Below are positions 49,392-56,556 of a stretch of DNA of 60,168 nucleotides, in pieces. How positions within the stretch are numbered: the stretch's first letter is position 1; every line of letters starts with the position of its first letter. The notes under the pieces are model-generated. The model was not told the origin of the DNA. It saw only the letters and a program-made list of their open reading frames with translations, and searched no databases. Location of the stretch: positions 1 to 60,168 of the IMG/VR virus record IMGVR_UViG_3300031753_000007; one strand, given 5' to 3'. The position numbers and the translations under genes are program-made. Source of the stretch: a virus.

Positions 49392-49571
49392 TTATTCGCC
49401 TTGCTCCTCATGCCAACGTCTAATGAACTGCTCGGCATCCGCTTTGGTAGCGAAGGAGCTATGAGTCATCCGATCACGCTGGCCGTCGATCGTAAGTACC
49501 CCCTCGACGATGCGGAAACGATTAGCGGTGTAAGCATCGGCTAGTTCTTCGACAATGCGCAAACGATGCAT
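49392..49571 (-). CDS. Small protein
   Basis: 59 residues from ATG 49571 with AGGAGG eight bases upstream. Alpha/beta pattern (RLRIVEELADAYTANRFRIV; ATKADAEQFIRRWHEEQG). Unassigned. The strong ribosome site and typical codon use support it. Confidence 0.6.
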   Translation of the reverse strand: MHRLRIVEELADAYTANRFRIVEGVLTIDGQRDRMTHSSFATKADAEQFIRRWHEEQGE

Positions 49572-49594
49572 TTGTTGCCTCCTGTTATGCCGCC

Positions 49595-49777
49595 TTACTC
49601 CTCAAGCCGTTGCTCCTCGACCTCGACGATGCAGTCTAACCGACGCAGCATGTTCGCTATGTCAAGAGCTACGCCTGCGTTACCGATCTGCCAGAACTTG
49701 CGCCAATGCCCACGCTTGTCCTGCTTACTGAACACGCCGATGTATTCATTCACTACGAGCCTGAGATGGTGAGTCAT
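49595..49777 (-). CDS. Small protein
   Basis: 60 residues from ATG 49777. A beta-like front (HHLRLVVNEYIGVFSKQDKR) and an amphipathic helix (GVALDIANMLRRLDCIVEVE). Similar size and design to the following gene; may share ancestry. Unassigned. Confidence 0.55.
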   Translation of the reverse strand: MTHHLRLVVNEYIGVFSKQDKRGHWRKFWQIGNAGVALDIANMLRRLDCIVEVEEQRLEE

Positions 49778-49787
49778 CTGCGTATCG

Positions 49788-50000
49788 CTATGCCGCCTTA
49801 CTCTCGCACTCCGTGCACGTCGTCCACAAGGCGAGTGCATCGTCGCACTGACAGCACATCCTCTCCCTACAACCCGTGCACTCGTGGTAGTGGTTCTGAT
49901 TCTTGTACCCTGGCGCCACCCACTCGTTGTTGGCCCAGTCCTGCAGCCACGTCGACAGATGCTCCCGATGCCGTACGTAATCCTCTGGTGATGCTGCCAT
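49788..50000 (-). CDS. Cys/His-rich zinc protein
   Basis: 70 residues from ATG 50000 (a GTG at 50039 would add 13 residues). A dense metal cluster HYHECTGCRERMCCQCDDAL, plus CTEC near the end, suggests one or two zinc ions. Unassigned; belongs to the operon's many zinc microproteins. Confidence 0.6.
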   Translation of the reverse strand: MAASPEDYVRHREHLSTWLQDWANNEWVAPGYKNQNHYHECTGCRERMCCQCDDALALWTTCTECESKAA

Positions 50001-50061
50001 CGTGTCCTCATCTCTCTTGGGGGAGGGCTTTTCAGGCACGACTTACACAACTTATCTCGTG

Positions 50062-51324
50062 TTACTCACCACCTTCTATCGCATGGTGATCTTTCCTGGG
50101 CAAATAGAGCCCACTGCCCTGCATGTCCTCCGCCACATTATGCGTCCAACACGCATCCCACATGGCACACTTACTCGGATAGTGGCACGAGCGCTCGTTC
50201 TGCGCGTAGTGCTCGTCTAAGCCAAAGCCTTGATCGGCGGCGATAGTCGCATTCGCCAGCTCGACTTGGCGCGTGATCGCCACGATCTGCTTCACCTTGG
50301 CCTCGATCCTTTCAGCCGAACGCATGATCGGTGGCACCGTGATGAACTGGTCCTCCACGACCTCCTCCGGCAGCCAGTTCACCCAGTAATCGACCGCACT
50401 TGAGGCGCCTAGTGGGCTCATAGGGAAATGTTCACGCCACACTGCGAAGCGTCCCCATCCCTTACGCTTGGTGTACTCCCACGCGTACTCAAGCTGCCTG
50501 AGCGGTGGATCCGCCTCACACTTGTAGCCCCAGATGAGCGGGGAGGAGTCGCGGTAGCCTATGACGGTGCCCACGCTGTCCTTCACTGGCATCCTGCGGC
50601 CCTTCACGAGGCCCTCGATGATGACGCCCCCGAACTCATGCCCATGCCGGCGCTCAGCCGCGAGCAGCTCCGTCATCAGCTGCATGTCCACTTCCCAGGT
50701 ACGCATCCAGCGCTCGTCGGCGGTGCCCACGGTCTTGAAGTTCACTACGAAGAGGCGGTGGTCGTACTTGCGCCTCACCACAGCATCTGCGCGTACCGCC
50801 AGCGTGACGTCATCAGAGAGAAGCACACGATCTTCAGCTTCAATTTCCACCACTTCGTATTCCGCTTGCCATTTCGGCCAGCGTACTCTAGCCCACGCAA
50901 GTACCAGAGCCTCCACAAGAGCCGATTGCTCCTCAATAACTGCTTGCTCATCGCCTGCCTCCTCGATCGCCAGACCACGCTCCTCGACCTCCGCCAGATA
51001 ACTTGACCTTGATTTCTGTGCGGCCTCGGATGCATTGCCTGTTGCCAGCAAGTACTCGAGGCCTTTGTGCACGTAGATCCCTGTGGCCAGTGGCAACGCA
51101 TGCTTCCTGCGCTCCCACCCACGCGTAGCAGCCACAAAGCGTATCTCCGCCTTGCACGCCTCACAGTGCGTGCCTTGAGGTGCCTCGTTCCACTGCTTGC
51201 CACAGCTAGTGCACACCCAATGGTCGACGCTGGCGTTCGGTGCCTCGTACTGAAACCATCGCAACCTTGGACACCTTTGCCAAGCAGCTATAGCGCTACG
51301 GCTGGTTACGATTCCGCCGCTCAC
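50062..51324 (-). CDS. PD-(D/E)XK (Cas4/RecB-like) nuclease, 5' end recoded
   Basis: 420 residues from GTG 51324, with TTGGAGG six bases upstream inside the HNH gene. N-terminus has an 'S-R-S-A-I-x-A-W-Q-R-C' block; residues 38-57 carry a zinc ribbon (CTSC ... CEAC). Core residues: H86, D180 and VVNFKT with K197; the middle acidic residue of the (D/E)-x-K motif is Asn195. C-terminal Cys cluster (CHYPSKCAMWDACW) resembles the Fe-S or zinc clasp of Cas4/AddB enzymes. Likely acts in recombination or end processing with the RecA-like ATPase. Its first 20 codons repeat, in different codons, the remnant at 51894-51953, and an HNH gene separates the two. Confidence 0.75.
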   Translation of the reverse strand: MSGGIVTSRSAIAAWQRCPRLRWFQYEAPNASVDHWVCTSCGKQWNEAPQGTHCEACKAEIRFVAATRGWERRKHALPLATGIYVHKGLEYLLATGNASEAAQKSRSSYLAEVEERGLAIEEAGDEQAVIEEQSALVEALVLAWARVRWPKWQAEYEVVEIEAEDRVLLSDDVTLAVRADAVVRRKYDHRLFVVNFKTVGTADERWMRTWEVDMQLMTELLAAERRHGHEFGGVIIEGLVKGRRMPVKDSVGTVIGYRDSSPLIWGYKCEADPPLRQLEYAWEYTKRKGWGRFAVWREHFPMSPLGASSAVDYWVNWLPEEVVEDQFITVPPIMRSAERIEAKVKQIVAITRQVELANATIAADQGFGLDEHYAQNERSCHYPSKCAMWDACWTHNVAEDMQGSGLYLPRKDHHAIEGGE

Positions 51325-51853
51325 GATCTGCCTCCAAGTGGTGCTTGCGGCAGAGCCATCTTATTTCCAGCGGCTTGCTGTAATCGTCGTGGTGACGAAC
51401 ACCCATCGCATCGCACTGAGCGACCTCGCATACTTGAGCGACGGGATAAGCATGAAGGGCCATCATTCTGGCAAGATGTCGGTCTTTGTGGCGTTCTCGA
51501 TAGGCCTTGTAATACATCAAGACACGCTCTCGGTTGCGGAGGCGCCATGCCTTTATACGAGCCCGCTTCTTGACGGGGTCCTGTAGGTCGGCATCCGTCC
51601 GAAACCTTTCTAAGTAGGCCAGCCACTTTTGTGGGTTGTTGCGACGGAAGCGCTCGCGGCGCTTGCGTGAATCGCATTTGTGGCAGTAAGCCCGAGCTAT
51701 GATCCGCGTGCGATTGCGGTAGGGTATGCGCACTAGGCCAAAGCAATCGAGGACAGCTAGAAGGCGTTGACATGAAGGGCAGACTTTGGTGACCTTTGAC
51801 CATGCCTTCAGCTCGGATGTCGTGAACTTTGCTTTCCATGTATCTCTTTGCAT
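51296..51853 (-). CDS. HNH homing-type endonuclease inserted at nuclease gene start
   Basis: 185 residues. CPSC and CHKC knuckles early, a basic helical middle (RRERFRRNNPQKWLAYLERF; KARIKAWRLRNRERVLMYYK) for DNA binding, then the catalytic end: VRHHDDYSKPLEIRWLCRKH, the well-known H-H-x-D-Y-S-K-P-L-E-x-x-W-L-C-x-x-H-H signature. Its last nine codons overlap the GTG of the nuclease gene. This arrangement, with a displaced 5' remnant on its other side, points to a free-standing homing endonuclease that entered this gene. Confidence 0.85.
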   Translation of the reverse strand: MQRDTWKAKFTTSELKAWSKVTKVCPSCQRLLAVLDCFGLVRIPYRNRTRIIARAYCHKCDSRKRRERFRRNNPQKWLAYLERFRTDADLQDPVKKRARIKAWRLRNRERVLMYYKAYRERHKDRHLARMMALHAYPVAQVCEVAQCDAMGVRHHDDYSKPLEIRWLCRKHHLEADRERRNRNQP

Positions 51854-51893
51854 CTAGCCAATATAGCGCAATATCACCACTATTTTCAAGCCA

Positions 51894-51953
51894 CCAGCAC
51901 AGTCGATTGCAACGCTGCCAAGCGGAGATGGCGCTCCTCGACGTGGTGATCAT
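51894..51953 (-). pseudogene. Stranded original 5' end of the PD-(D/E)XK nuclease gene
   Basis: From ATG 51953, in the same ATGA overlap with the gene before it as the operon's other genes. Its 20 codons encode I-T-T-S-R-S-A-I-S-A-W-Q-R-C-N-R-L-C-W after Met, matching the N-terminus of the functional nuclease at 15 of 19 positions. Ten of the 15 shared residues use different codons. Beyond this the frame runs without function through the HNH gene to 51321. Confidence 0.7.
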
Positions 51954-52114
51954 TTCCTGAACACCTGCTCGTCGACCGCCTTCACATGCTCCACCAGCTC
52001 CGCGAGCTGTGCCGCGATCTCCCGCAGCAGCACCATGGTCACGTAACTGATATCTAGCTGGGTTGCACTGGCAACGTCTACGATACCTATGACGCGTATC
52101 TCGTCGGCAGTCAC
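51950..52114 (-). CDS. Small hypothetical protein
   Basis: 54 residues from GTG 52114 (GTGA overlap). Alpha-helical (SYVTMVLLREIAAQLAELVE), acidic and probably oligomeric. It ends in an ATGA overlap with the stranded nuclease start, showing where the intact nuclease gene once began. Unassigned. Confidence 0.6.
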   Translation of the reverse strand: MTADEIRVIGIVDVASATQLDISYVTMVLLREIAAQLAELVEHVKAVDEQVFRK

Positions 52115-52296
52115 TGCGTCTCCTTCGCCTGTCGCAGCGCCTGCACATACTCGATCAGCGCCGCCCAGACTTCCGCTTCGAGGTAGATGGTGTTGGTGAC
52201 GCGGACGCCATCCTCGGTCGTGAGCACGAGCCCGCGGTCGTCGCGGTCTACGTACACGCCATCGCCTATGTAAGCCTTCGTCCCTGTCCGGCTCAC
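52111..52296 (-). CDS. Conserved small phage protein
   Basis: 61 residues from GTG. TKAYIGDGVYVDRDDRGLVL and IYLEAEVWAALIEYVQAL match a family of short proteins seen in many phages ('gDGvYvd.d...l.LtteDG..vtntI.Le.ev...L..Yv..l'). Compact beta structure with a C-terminal helix. Activity unknown. Confidence 0.7.
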   Translation of the reverse strand: MSRTGTKAYIGDGVYVDRDDRGLVLTTEDGVRVTNTIYLEAEVWAALIEYVQALRQAKETQ

Positions 52297-52478
52297 TTAG
52301 CCTCCTGCGTTTTCGCTGCTTCATTCAGGCAATTCGCACATTCGACATCGTCAAGTACAGCGGTAGCACTCACGCTGATGCCGAACGCACGACCGAGCTG
52401 CTCCAGCTTCATTGCATGCAGTAGGCAGCTCGGTACGTCTTTGCCCGGCCAATGTACGATCAACACAGCTGCGGTCAC
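52293..52478 (-). CDS. Small hypothetical protein
   Basis: 61 residues from GTG 52478 with AGGAGGCTAA directly ahead, the same 3' sequence that ends the previous gene. It ends in QEAK because the last codons are also the ribosome site of the next gene. Contains one CANC pair. Unassigned. Confidence 0.55.
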   Translation of the reverse strand: MTAAVLIVHWPGKDVPSCLLHAMKLEQLGRAFGISVSATAVLDDVECANCLNEAAKTQEAK

Positions 52479-52639
52479 TTAGCCTCCTGTTTGCGCGCCC
52501 GCACCAGCCCATCGGTCACCAGCTTGCGTATGACGCCTGAGACGCTCACCGGCACTCCGTAGCGCTCGGTCAGGCGCTCCGCCTCCCGCTCGATCAGGCG
52601 CTTGAGTCCCTGCGGGATGCGCATCTGGAACTGAATCAT
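52475..52639 (-). CDS. Ribbon-helix-helix (Arc/CopG-like) protein
   Basis: 54 residues from ATG 52639: IQFQMRIPQGLKRLIEREAE begins a beta strand and helix of the RHH fold; GVPVSVSGVIRKLVTDGLVR is the second helix. An in-frame start at 52732 would add 31 poorly conserved residues, but would be almost leaderless from the promoter at 52740. First gene of the minus-strand operon, so it is a candidate autoregulator. Confidence 0.7.
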   Translation of the reverse strand: MIQFQMRIPQGLKRLIEREAERLTERYGVPVSVSGVIRKLVTDGLVRARKQEAK

Positions 52640-52739
52640 GGCCTCGTCCTCGCGGGCGGTGTAGAGTGCGGCGCTCTCTGCGGAGGCGTCGCCTGCGTTG
52701 TCATCTCTTGTCGTGTGGGTGTCTCGTGTCACGCCAGCG

Positions 52740-52769
52740 ACTCTACGCGTCTGTGCCCTACGTTGTCAA
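52740..52769 (-). promoter_or_regulatory. Minus-strand promoter for the long operon
   Basis: On the minus strand TTGACA (52769-52764), 18 bases, then TAGAGT (52745-52740). Transcription would begin near 52733, 94 bases ahead of the RHH start. It is the best sigma-70 match in front of the 18-kb operon. Confidence 0.6.
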
Positions 52770-53032
52770 GCGGCTAGATATGGTGTGCCACCTTAGCATG
52801 CACGCAATAGGTGGTGTAAGTGGCGGAGAGGTGTGCACTTTTGCACAGGCGTGTAAATACTGTGGATAAGGTAGCAAACCTCTTGCCATAACTGTAGAGC
52901 TGGGTGTAGGGTGTCGGGCACGAGCGATCGAAAGCAGTTCAGGCTGCGATTCGCGTAGCTTGCACAAGAGGACCGGGTTGGCGGCCTTATCCCGCTAGCC
53001 CGGACTCTGCCCTTGATAAGGAAGGGAGCCCC
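52770..53032. other. Intergenic control region, possible replication origin
   Basis: The divergent, gene-free region (392 bases from 52640 to 53032) between the minus operon and the AAA+ gene. It contains a perfect DnaA box in reverse (TGTGGATAA, 52861-52869), an inverted GTGCA-CTTT-TGCAC near 52834-52847, and a run of short GGATAAGG/GATAAGG-like repeats toward 53020. Origin activity is not proven; a second DnaA box occurs by chance in coding at 31728. Confidence 0.4.
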
Positions 53033-54202
53033 TTGACTGCCCAAACACTCGACCCCAAGACGCTAGAAGCACAAGCCCGCTTCGACGACCTTTGCAATCA
53101 CCTCCGTAAGTGGTTCTACAACCCAGACATAGAAGCCCTCCGTATCGTCCTCGCCATCGCAGCCTCTCAGTACTACCCAGGCGATCCAGCATGGCTGTTC
53201 ATCATCGGCCCACCCGCTACCGGTAAGACCAGCCAGAGCATCCAGTCTGTCAGCACAGCTCCCCATGTCTGGCCGATCGGCGACCTGACACCTCAGACGC
53301 TCCTCAGCGGCAAGCGCAAGCAGAAGAACGATGGTGAACTGTCTCTTCTCCAGAAGATCGGCTCTGGCACTCTGTTGATCAAGGACTTCACTACCCTCCT
53401 CAGCAAGCGCCCCGAGGATCGCATGATCATCGTGGCCCAACTGCGCGAGATCTATGACGGTTTGTTTGTTAAGGATACGGGTGAAACCGGTCGCTTACGC
53501 TGGGAAGGCAAGATCACGATCATCGCTGCATGCACGCCGGCCCTTGAGCGCCAATGGGCTGTGCTACGCGATCTCGGTGAGCGCTTCATGACTGTCCGCT
53601 GGGGGCGTGACAAAGGCATGGCTTCAGGGCCTATGTCCCTGCGTCAACGCTTGCACGAGAAAGAGATAGGCATCCAGACGGCCGCTTTGGGCAAGGCACT
53701 TTTAGCGGATCTCCCGCCGACGCGCCCAACCTTTCCCAAGGCTTATGAAGAGCGCTTATGTGCCCTGGCCGAGATTGTTGCACTTGCCCGCGGCCATGTG
53801 GTGCGTGACGGCGTCGGCGACCGCCCCATCATCGATGTGCCCGACGCAGAGGGCACGAGCCGGATTATCAAGTCCTTAGCTGCAGCCGTCGAGGGCCATG
53901 CTGCCCTGTTCCACCGTGAAGTGACCAAAGAGGATATGAAGCTAGCCGTCAGGCTGGCTACGGACTCAATCCCACATAAGCGCTTCCAGGTGCTCTCCTG
54001 CATTCCCCTGGGGGCCTCAATCAGCCTCGCGCACCTCCACAACATGCACAAGATGGCGGCCACAAGTTTGGAGTGGCACCTGGCCGAGTTGGTCGCCCTC
54101 AACCTGCTCGTTGAGAAGAAATCTGGCAAGGGAGTGGACGACGTGGAGTTCGCCCCAGAGTTTGCGGACATTTGGGCCATTGCTTTCCCGTCAACAACTT
54201 AG
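53033..54202 (+). CDS. AAA+-type ATPase, replication-associated
   Basis: 389 residues from a TTG after an AAGGAAGGGAG site. Residues 59-66 (GPPATGKT) are a standard Walker A; GTLLIKDFTTLL is the likely Walker B region; KITIIAACTPALE could be sensor 1. A C-terminal domain includes helical DNA-binding-like parts (HLHNMHKMAATSLEWHLAEL). It reads away from the control region and stands alone on the plus strand. A role as helicase, loader or initiator ATPase is inferred. Confidence 0.65.
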   Translation: MTAQTLDPKTLEAQARFDDLCNHLRKWFYNPDIEALRIVLAIAASQYYPGDPAWLFIIGPPATGKTSQSIQSVSTAPHVWPIGDLTPQTLLSGKRKQKNDGELSLLQKIGSGTLLIKDFTTLLSKRPEDRMIIVAQLREIYDGLFVKDTGETGRLRWEGKITIIAACTPALERQWAVLRDLGERFMTVRWGRDKGMASGPMSLRQRLHEKEIGIQTAALGKALLADLPPTRPTFPKAYEERLCALAEIVALARGHVVRDGVGDRPIIDVPDAEGTSRIIKSLAAAVEGHAALFHREVTKEDMKLAVRLATDSIPHKRFQVLSCIPLGASISLAHLHNMHKMAATSLEWHLAELVALNLLVEKKSGKGVDDVEFAPEFADIWAIAFPSTT

Positions 54203-54207
54203 AGTCT

Positions 54208-54280
54208 CCACATCTATACCAGAGGCACTCGCGCCCACCGCCCTTTATTTTTCTTTTTGTGCTCTCTGGTATAAATGTGG
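54208..54280. terminator. 17-bp inverted repeat between convergent genes
   Basis: Arms CCACATCTATACCAGAG (54208-54224) and CTCTGGTATAAATGTGG (54264-54280) are complementary with one mismatch, 39 bases apart, and the loop carries a T-rich tract (CCCTTTATTTTTC). Placed between the plus-strand AAA+ gene and the minus-strand accessory operon, it may act as a two-way terminator or as an operator. Confidence 0.5.
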
Positions 54281-54312
54281 GTAAACTTTAAGCTAACGCC
54301 GGGCGCTTGCTG

Positions 54313-54564
54313 CTAACCCCACAGGCGCATGTGCTCAAGCGGACACTGACAGTCGTAGAGCGTATGCCGGCAGAGCCAACACCACACGCCCTCATGTGTC
54401 GCCTGGGCCCGCAGGCGTCGGCTGGGCAGACGCAGGCCATGTTGCCGGCACATCGCTTCCTCCTGGCGTGCCAGCTCTGGAGGCAGGGTGAGGCGTAGGA
54501 TAGGCCGCCGTGCGCGTCTGGACGGGTGCCAGTGCGCTGCTGACCTCTGGACCACGCTACGCAT
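54313..54564 (-). CDS. Basic zinc-cluster protein
   Basis: 83 residues from ATG 54564 within the end of the previous gene. Arg-rich first half (HWHPSRRARRPILRL) and CWLCRHTLYDCQC near the end as a metal site. Nucleic-acid binding plausible. Unassigned. Confidence 0.55.
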   Translation of the reverse strand: MRSVVQRSAAHWHPSRRARRPILRLTLPPELARQEEAMCRQHGLRLPSRRLRAQATHEGVWCWLCRHTLYDCQCPLEHMRLWG

Positions 54565-54946
54565 CGTCCCTGGCCTCCTGGGCCTCCTGCTGGGCCCTAG
54601 CCAGCTCCTCAGCGGCGTACGCCTCCTCGGTCCACTCCTCCAAGGCCTCCAGCTCATCTTGGGCCTGCTTGGCGTACCAGTGCTCATGGCACCAGCCATC
54701 ACGCCATGCGTCCTCATCACACTCCCAGCACAGGAACGTGCTCCACGTCTCGCGGTAGCCCATGCTCTCCACACCAGTCTCGTACTCCACGAGTCTGCCA
54801 CGCTCGCTTATGGGCTTTGGATCCGGCACCTGAGCATTCGCAACATCGGTCCACCCGCTTAGATCCTCGCGGTCCTCCGCCGACAGCTGCCTCAGCTGCT
54901 CGACACGCTCAGCTGCCACATACTGCATCTCTTGGTCATGTGTCAT
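54557..54946 (-). CDS. Acidic protein with Cys/His cluster
   Basis: 129 residues. Charged N-terminus (AERVEQLRQLSAEDREDLSG), metal cluster CWECDEDAWRDGWCHEHWYA, and a long Glu/Ala helix at the end (EELARAQQEAQEARDDA). Acidic small proteins of this kind may mimic DNA or interact with host proteins. No family assigned. Confidence 0.6.
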   Translation of the reverse strand: MTHDQEMQYVAAERVEQLRQLSAEDREDLSGWTDVANAQVPDPKPISERGRLVEYETGVESMGYRETWSTFLCWECDEDAWRDGWCHEHWYAKQAQDELEALEEWTEEAYAAEELARAQQEAQEARDDA

Positions 54947-54997
54947 ATGCCTATATCCCCTTATTTACTATATACATACGTTAAGTAATGAGGCGTA

Positions 54998-55264
54998 TCA
55001 GGCGCGCGAGGCGCCTGTGGCGGATGCGCCAGTCGTGCCTGTGGCGGTGGCGCCTGTGCCTTTGGTAACTAGCCCAACCGCCTCCCCCACCGCTACCCTC
55101 ACCCGTGGATGCCCATCCCCCGGCCTGCTCCCAGCTTCTGCCAGTGGCGTCCACGCCCGATGGCCGTCCTCTCGACCCTCGTCTGGTACGTGTGGCTCTC
55201 CGTAGGCATGTTCGCGCTCATCCTCGCTATCGTGCTCAGCGGACACGAGGACTAGCGCCGCCAC
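54998..55264 (-). CDS. Uncertain ORF
   Basis: 88 residues from GTG, overlapping the end of the membrane microprotein gene. Acidic first half, Thr/Gly repeat tail (GTGATATGTTGASATGASRA). Third codon positions are not G/C-rich, unlike most genes here, so it may not be coding. It conflicts with the plus-strand ORF at 55160. Confidence 0.3.
   Translation of the reverse strand: MAALVLVSAEHDSEDEREHAYGEPHVPDEGREDGHRAWTPLAEAGSRPGDGHPRVRVAVGEAVGLVTKGTGATATGTTGASATGASRA
55160..55255 (+). CDS. Membrane microprotein, plus strand (uncertain)
   Basis: 31 residues: LSTLVWYVWLSVGMFALILA and a following IVLSGHED end give one transmembrane segment. About 90% of third positions are G or C, a coding-like sign, but there is no ribosome site. 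Its TAG and the stop of the opposite microprotein share the bases CTAG. Confidence 0.35.
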   Translation: MAVLSTLVWYVWLSVGMFALILAIVLSGHED

Positions 55265-55326
55265 AGCTCAACGAGTCCGGCCAGCACCACTAACCCAAAC
55301 AGGACCAGCGCTGTTGCTTCCCACAT
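55252..55326 (-). CDS. Single-pass membrane microprotein
   Basis: 24 residues from ATG 55326, with CGGAGGTAGAC just upstream. ATALVLFGLVVLAGLVELW is one transmembrane helix ending in Arg-Arg. One of at least six such microproteins in the genome. Confidence 0.5.
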   Translation of the reverse strand: MWEATALVLFGLVVLAGLVELWRR

Positions 55327-55342
55327 GTCTACCTCCGTGTGC

Positions 55343-55579
55343 TCACCGCTTGATCAGCCCCAGCTCGACCGCCTCCCGATACGTCGGCACCCTCCCCAGC
55401 ACGCGACTGCAGAACGCCTGTTCCCTCCGCACCTCCGCCATCAGCGCCAGCGTCTCCGCGTCGTACTCCACATGCCCGCAGTCGTTACAGCTCGGCCACG
55501 CGCCCTCATCCGCAGGCATCCAGTCGCCTGACCCACACCGCGGACACACGCCCTCCGCGCCACCCCATGGCTCGCTCAT
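55343..55579 (-). CDS. Zinc-ribbon protein
   Basis: 78 residues. CPRC and CNDC knuckles (residues 12-15 and 31-34) are a standard zinc ribbon; a helical tail (TLALMAEVRREQAFCSRVLG) follows. Unassigned, accessory region. Confidence 0.65.
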   Translation of the reverse strand: MSEPWGGAEGVCPRCGSGDWMPADEGAWPSCNDCGHVEYDAETLALMAEVRREQAFCSRVLGRVPTYREAVELGLIKR

Positions 55580-55621
55580 CGCGTCACCTCGCTCTCACTT
55601 ACAGCCACTTACAAGCTCCAC

Positions 55622-55846
55622 TTAGTACCTTATCCGCTGCGGCTCCTCGCCACCGCCGCAGCTATGATCCAGTGCACACGTCTGACACACGCGCACGCCG
55701 CACCCCTTACACACGATCACCTCCACCTTGCCCTTGACAGCCGGCATCTCACACATGCCACACTTAGGCGCCGTCACCACGTCCACAATCGCACCCAACG
55801 TCTCGAATAAGTCGCCGCGATAGATATCGCCGCCCATACGCTCCAT
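55622..55846 (-). CDS. Double zinc-knuckle protein
   Basis: 74 residues with CGMC, CKGCGVRVCQTC and a CALDHSC-type ending, forming a RING/LIM-like treble arrangement of Cys. Possibly a protein- or DNA-binding zinc domain. Unassigned. Confidence 0.65.
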   Translation of the reverse strand: MERMGGDIYRGDLFETLGAIVDVVTAPKCGMCEMPAVKGKVEVIVCKGCGVRVCQTCALDHSCGGGEEPQRIRY

Positions 55847-55870
55847 AAGTGCCCCCTCCTGTATCGTGTG

Positions 55871-56080
55871 CTATCTCAACCCCTGCGCCATCAGCCACGC
55901 AAGCACGAATGCTGCTAGGCCCACCACCACAAACATCGCGAACACCTGCCCCGTACGCTCACGCTCCTTATGCTCCTGCCACACGATCCAGCGCAGCGTC
56001 TCCACTTGCACCGCCACGCAGTCCCGCTGCCACGTCTTCCGTTCCAGCAAGCGCTCGATTTGTGGCAGATGATTCGCCAT
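55871..56080 (-). CDS. Single-pass membrane protein
   Basis: 69 residues. Charged helix (QIERLLERKTWQRDCVAVQV) then one C-terminal membrane segment (VFAMFVVVGLAAFVLAWLMA). Tail-anchored topology: the head would lie in the cytoplasm. Unassigned. Confidence 0.6.
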   Translation of the reverse strand: MANHLPQIERLLERKTWQRDCVAVQVETLRWIVWQEHKERERTGQVFAMFVVVGLAAFVLAWLMAQGLR

Positions 56081-56109
56081 GACTTACTCATTTAAGTTGC
56101 TCGATTAAA

Positions 56110-56556
56110 CTAGTTTTCGGGACATGGGCCACTATATCCGTGGTAATTGAACATCTCCTCGCCTTCTGGCATCGGTTTTCCGCACAACTTGCAGACGGCG
56201 TTTCCAGATGGTCCAGAGTCCGCAGTTTGAACAGCGGAATTGCTTGTGGGTCCTAGTTTTTCGTTTTGCCCAACGATGCCACTGGATGTAACCTTCGGGG
56301 CATACTGTGTGCTTACATCGCACTCTTCCTCCTCACGAAGCAACCGATTCTTAATTTCCATATACACGGCTCCTGCCGTTTTGTCGTCATCTTCGCAATC
56401 GCTAGCAATAGCCATGCAATCTTTTATGGCTTGCTGCCTGTCCCCTAAAAATCGACTTTCATAGCCAAGATGTGCGGCGTATGCCTCCGCGAACGAATAG
56501 CGATCTTGCGGATCTTGATCGGTCCAGAACTCCGCCTCGAACTCCTTTGCGGTCAT
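56110..56556 (-). CDS. Hypothetical protein with C-terminal zinc knuckle
   Basis: 148 residues from ATG 56556 with GGAG upstream. Acidic helical body (EFWTDQDPQDRYSFAEAYAA) and a C-terminal CKLCGKP...HGYSGPC cluster. ATGA overlap with the preceding gene. The AT content is a little higher than in the virion operon, hinting at a different history. Confidence 0.6.
   Translation of the reverse strand: MTAKEFEAEFWTDQDPQDRYSFAEAYAAHLGYESRFLGDRQQAIKDCMAIASDCEDDDKTAGAVYMEIKNRLLREEEECDVSTQYAPKVTSSGIVGQNEKLGPTSNSAVQTADSGPSGNAVCKLCGKPMPEGEEMFNYHGYSGPCPEN

Noticed and set aside
51256-51953. Group I or II intron with HNH enzyme in the nuclease gene
   Set aside because: An intron would not duplicate the exon sequence, and the downstream gene has its own start and ribosome site; no intron core was seen.
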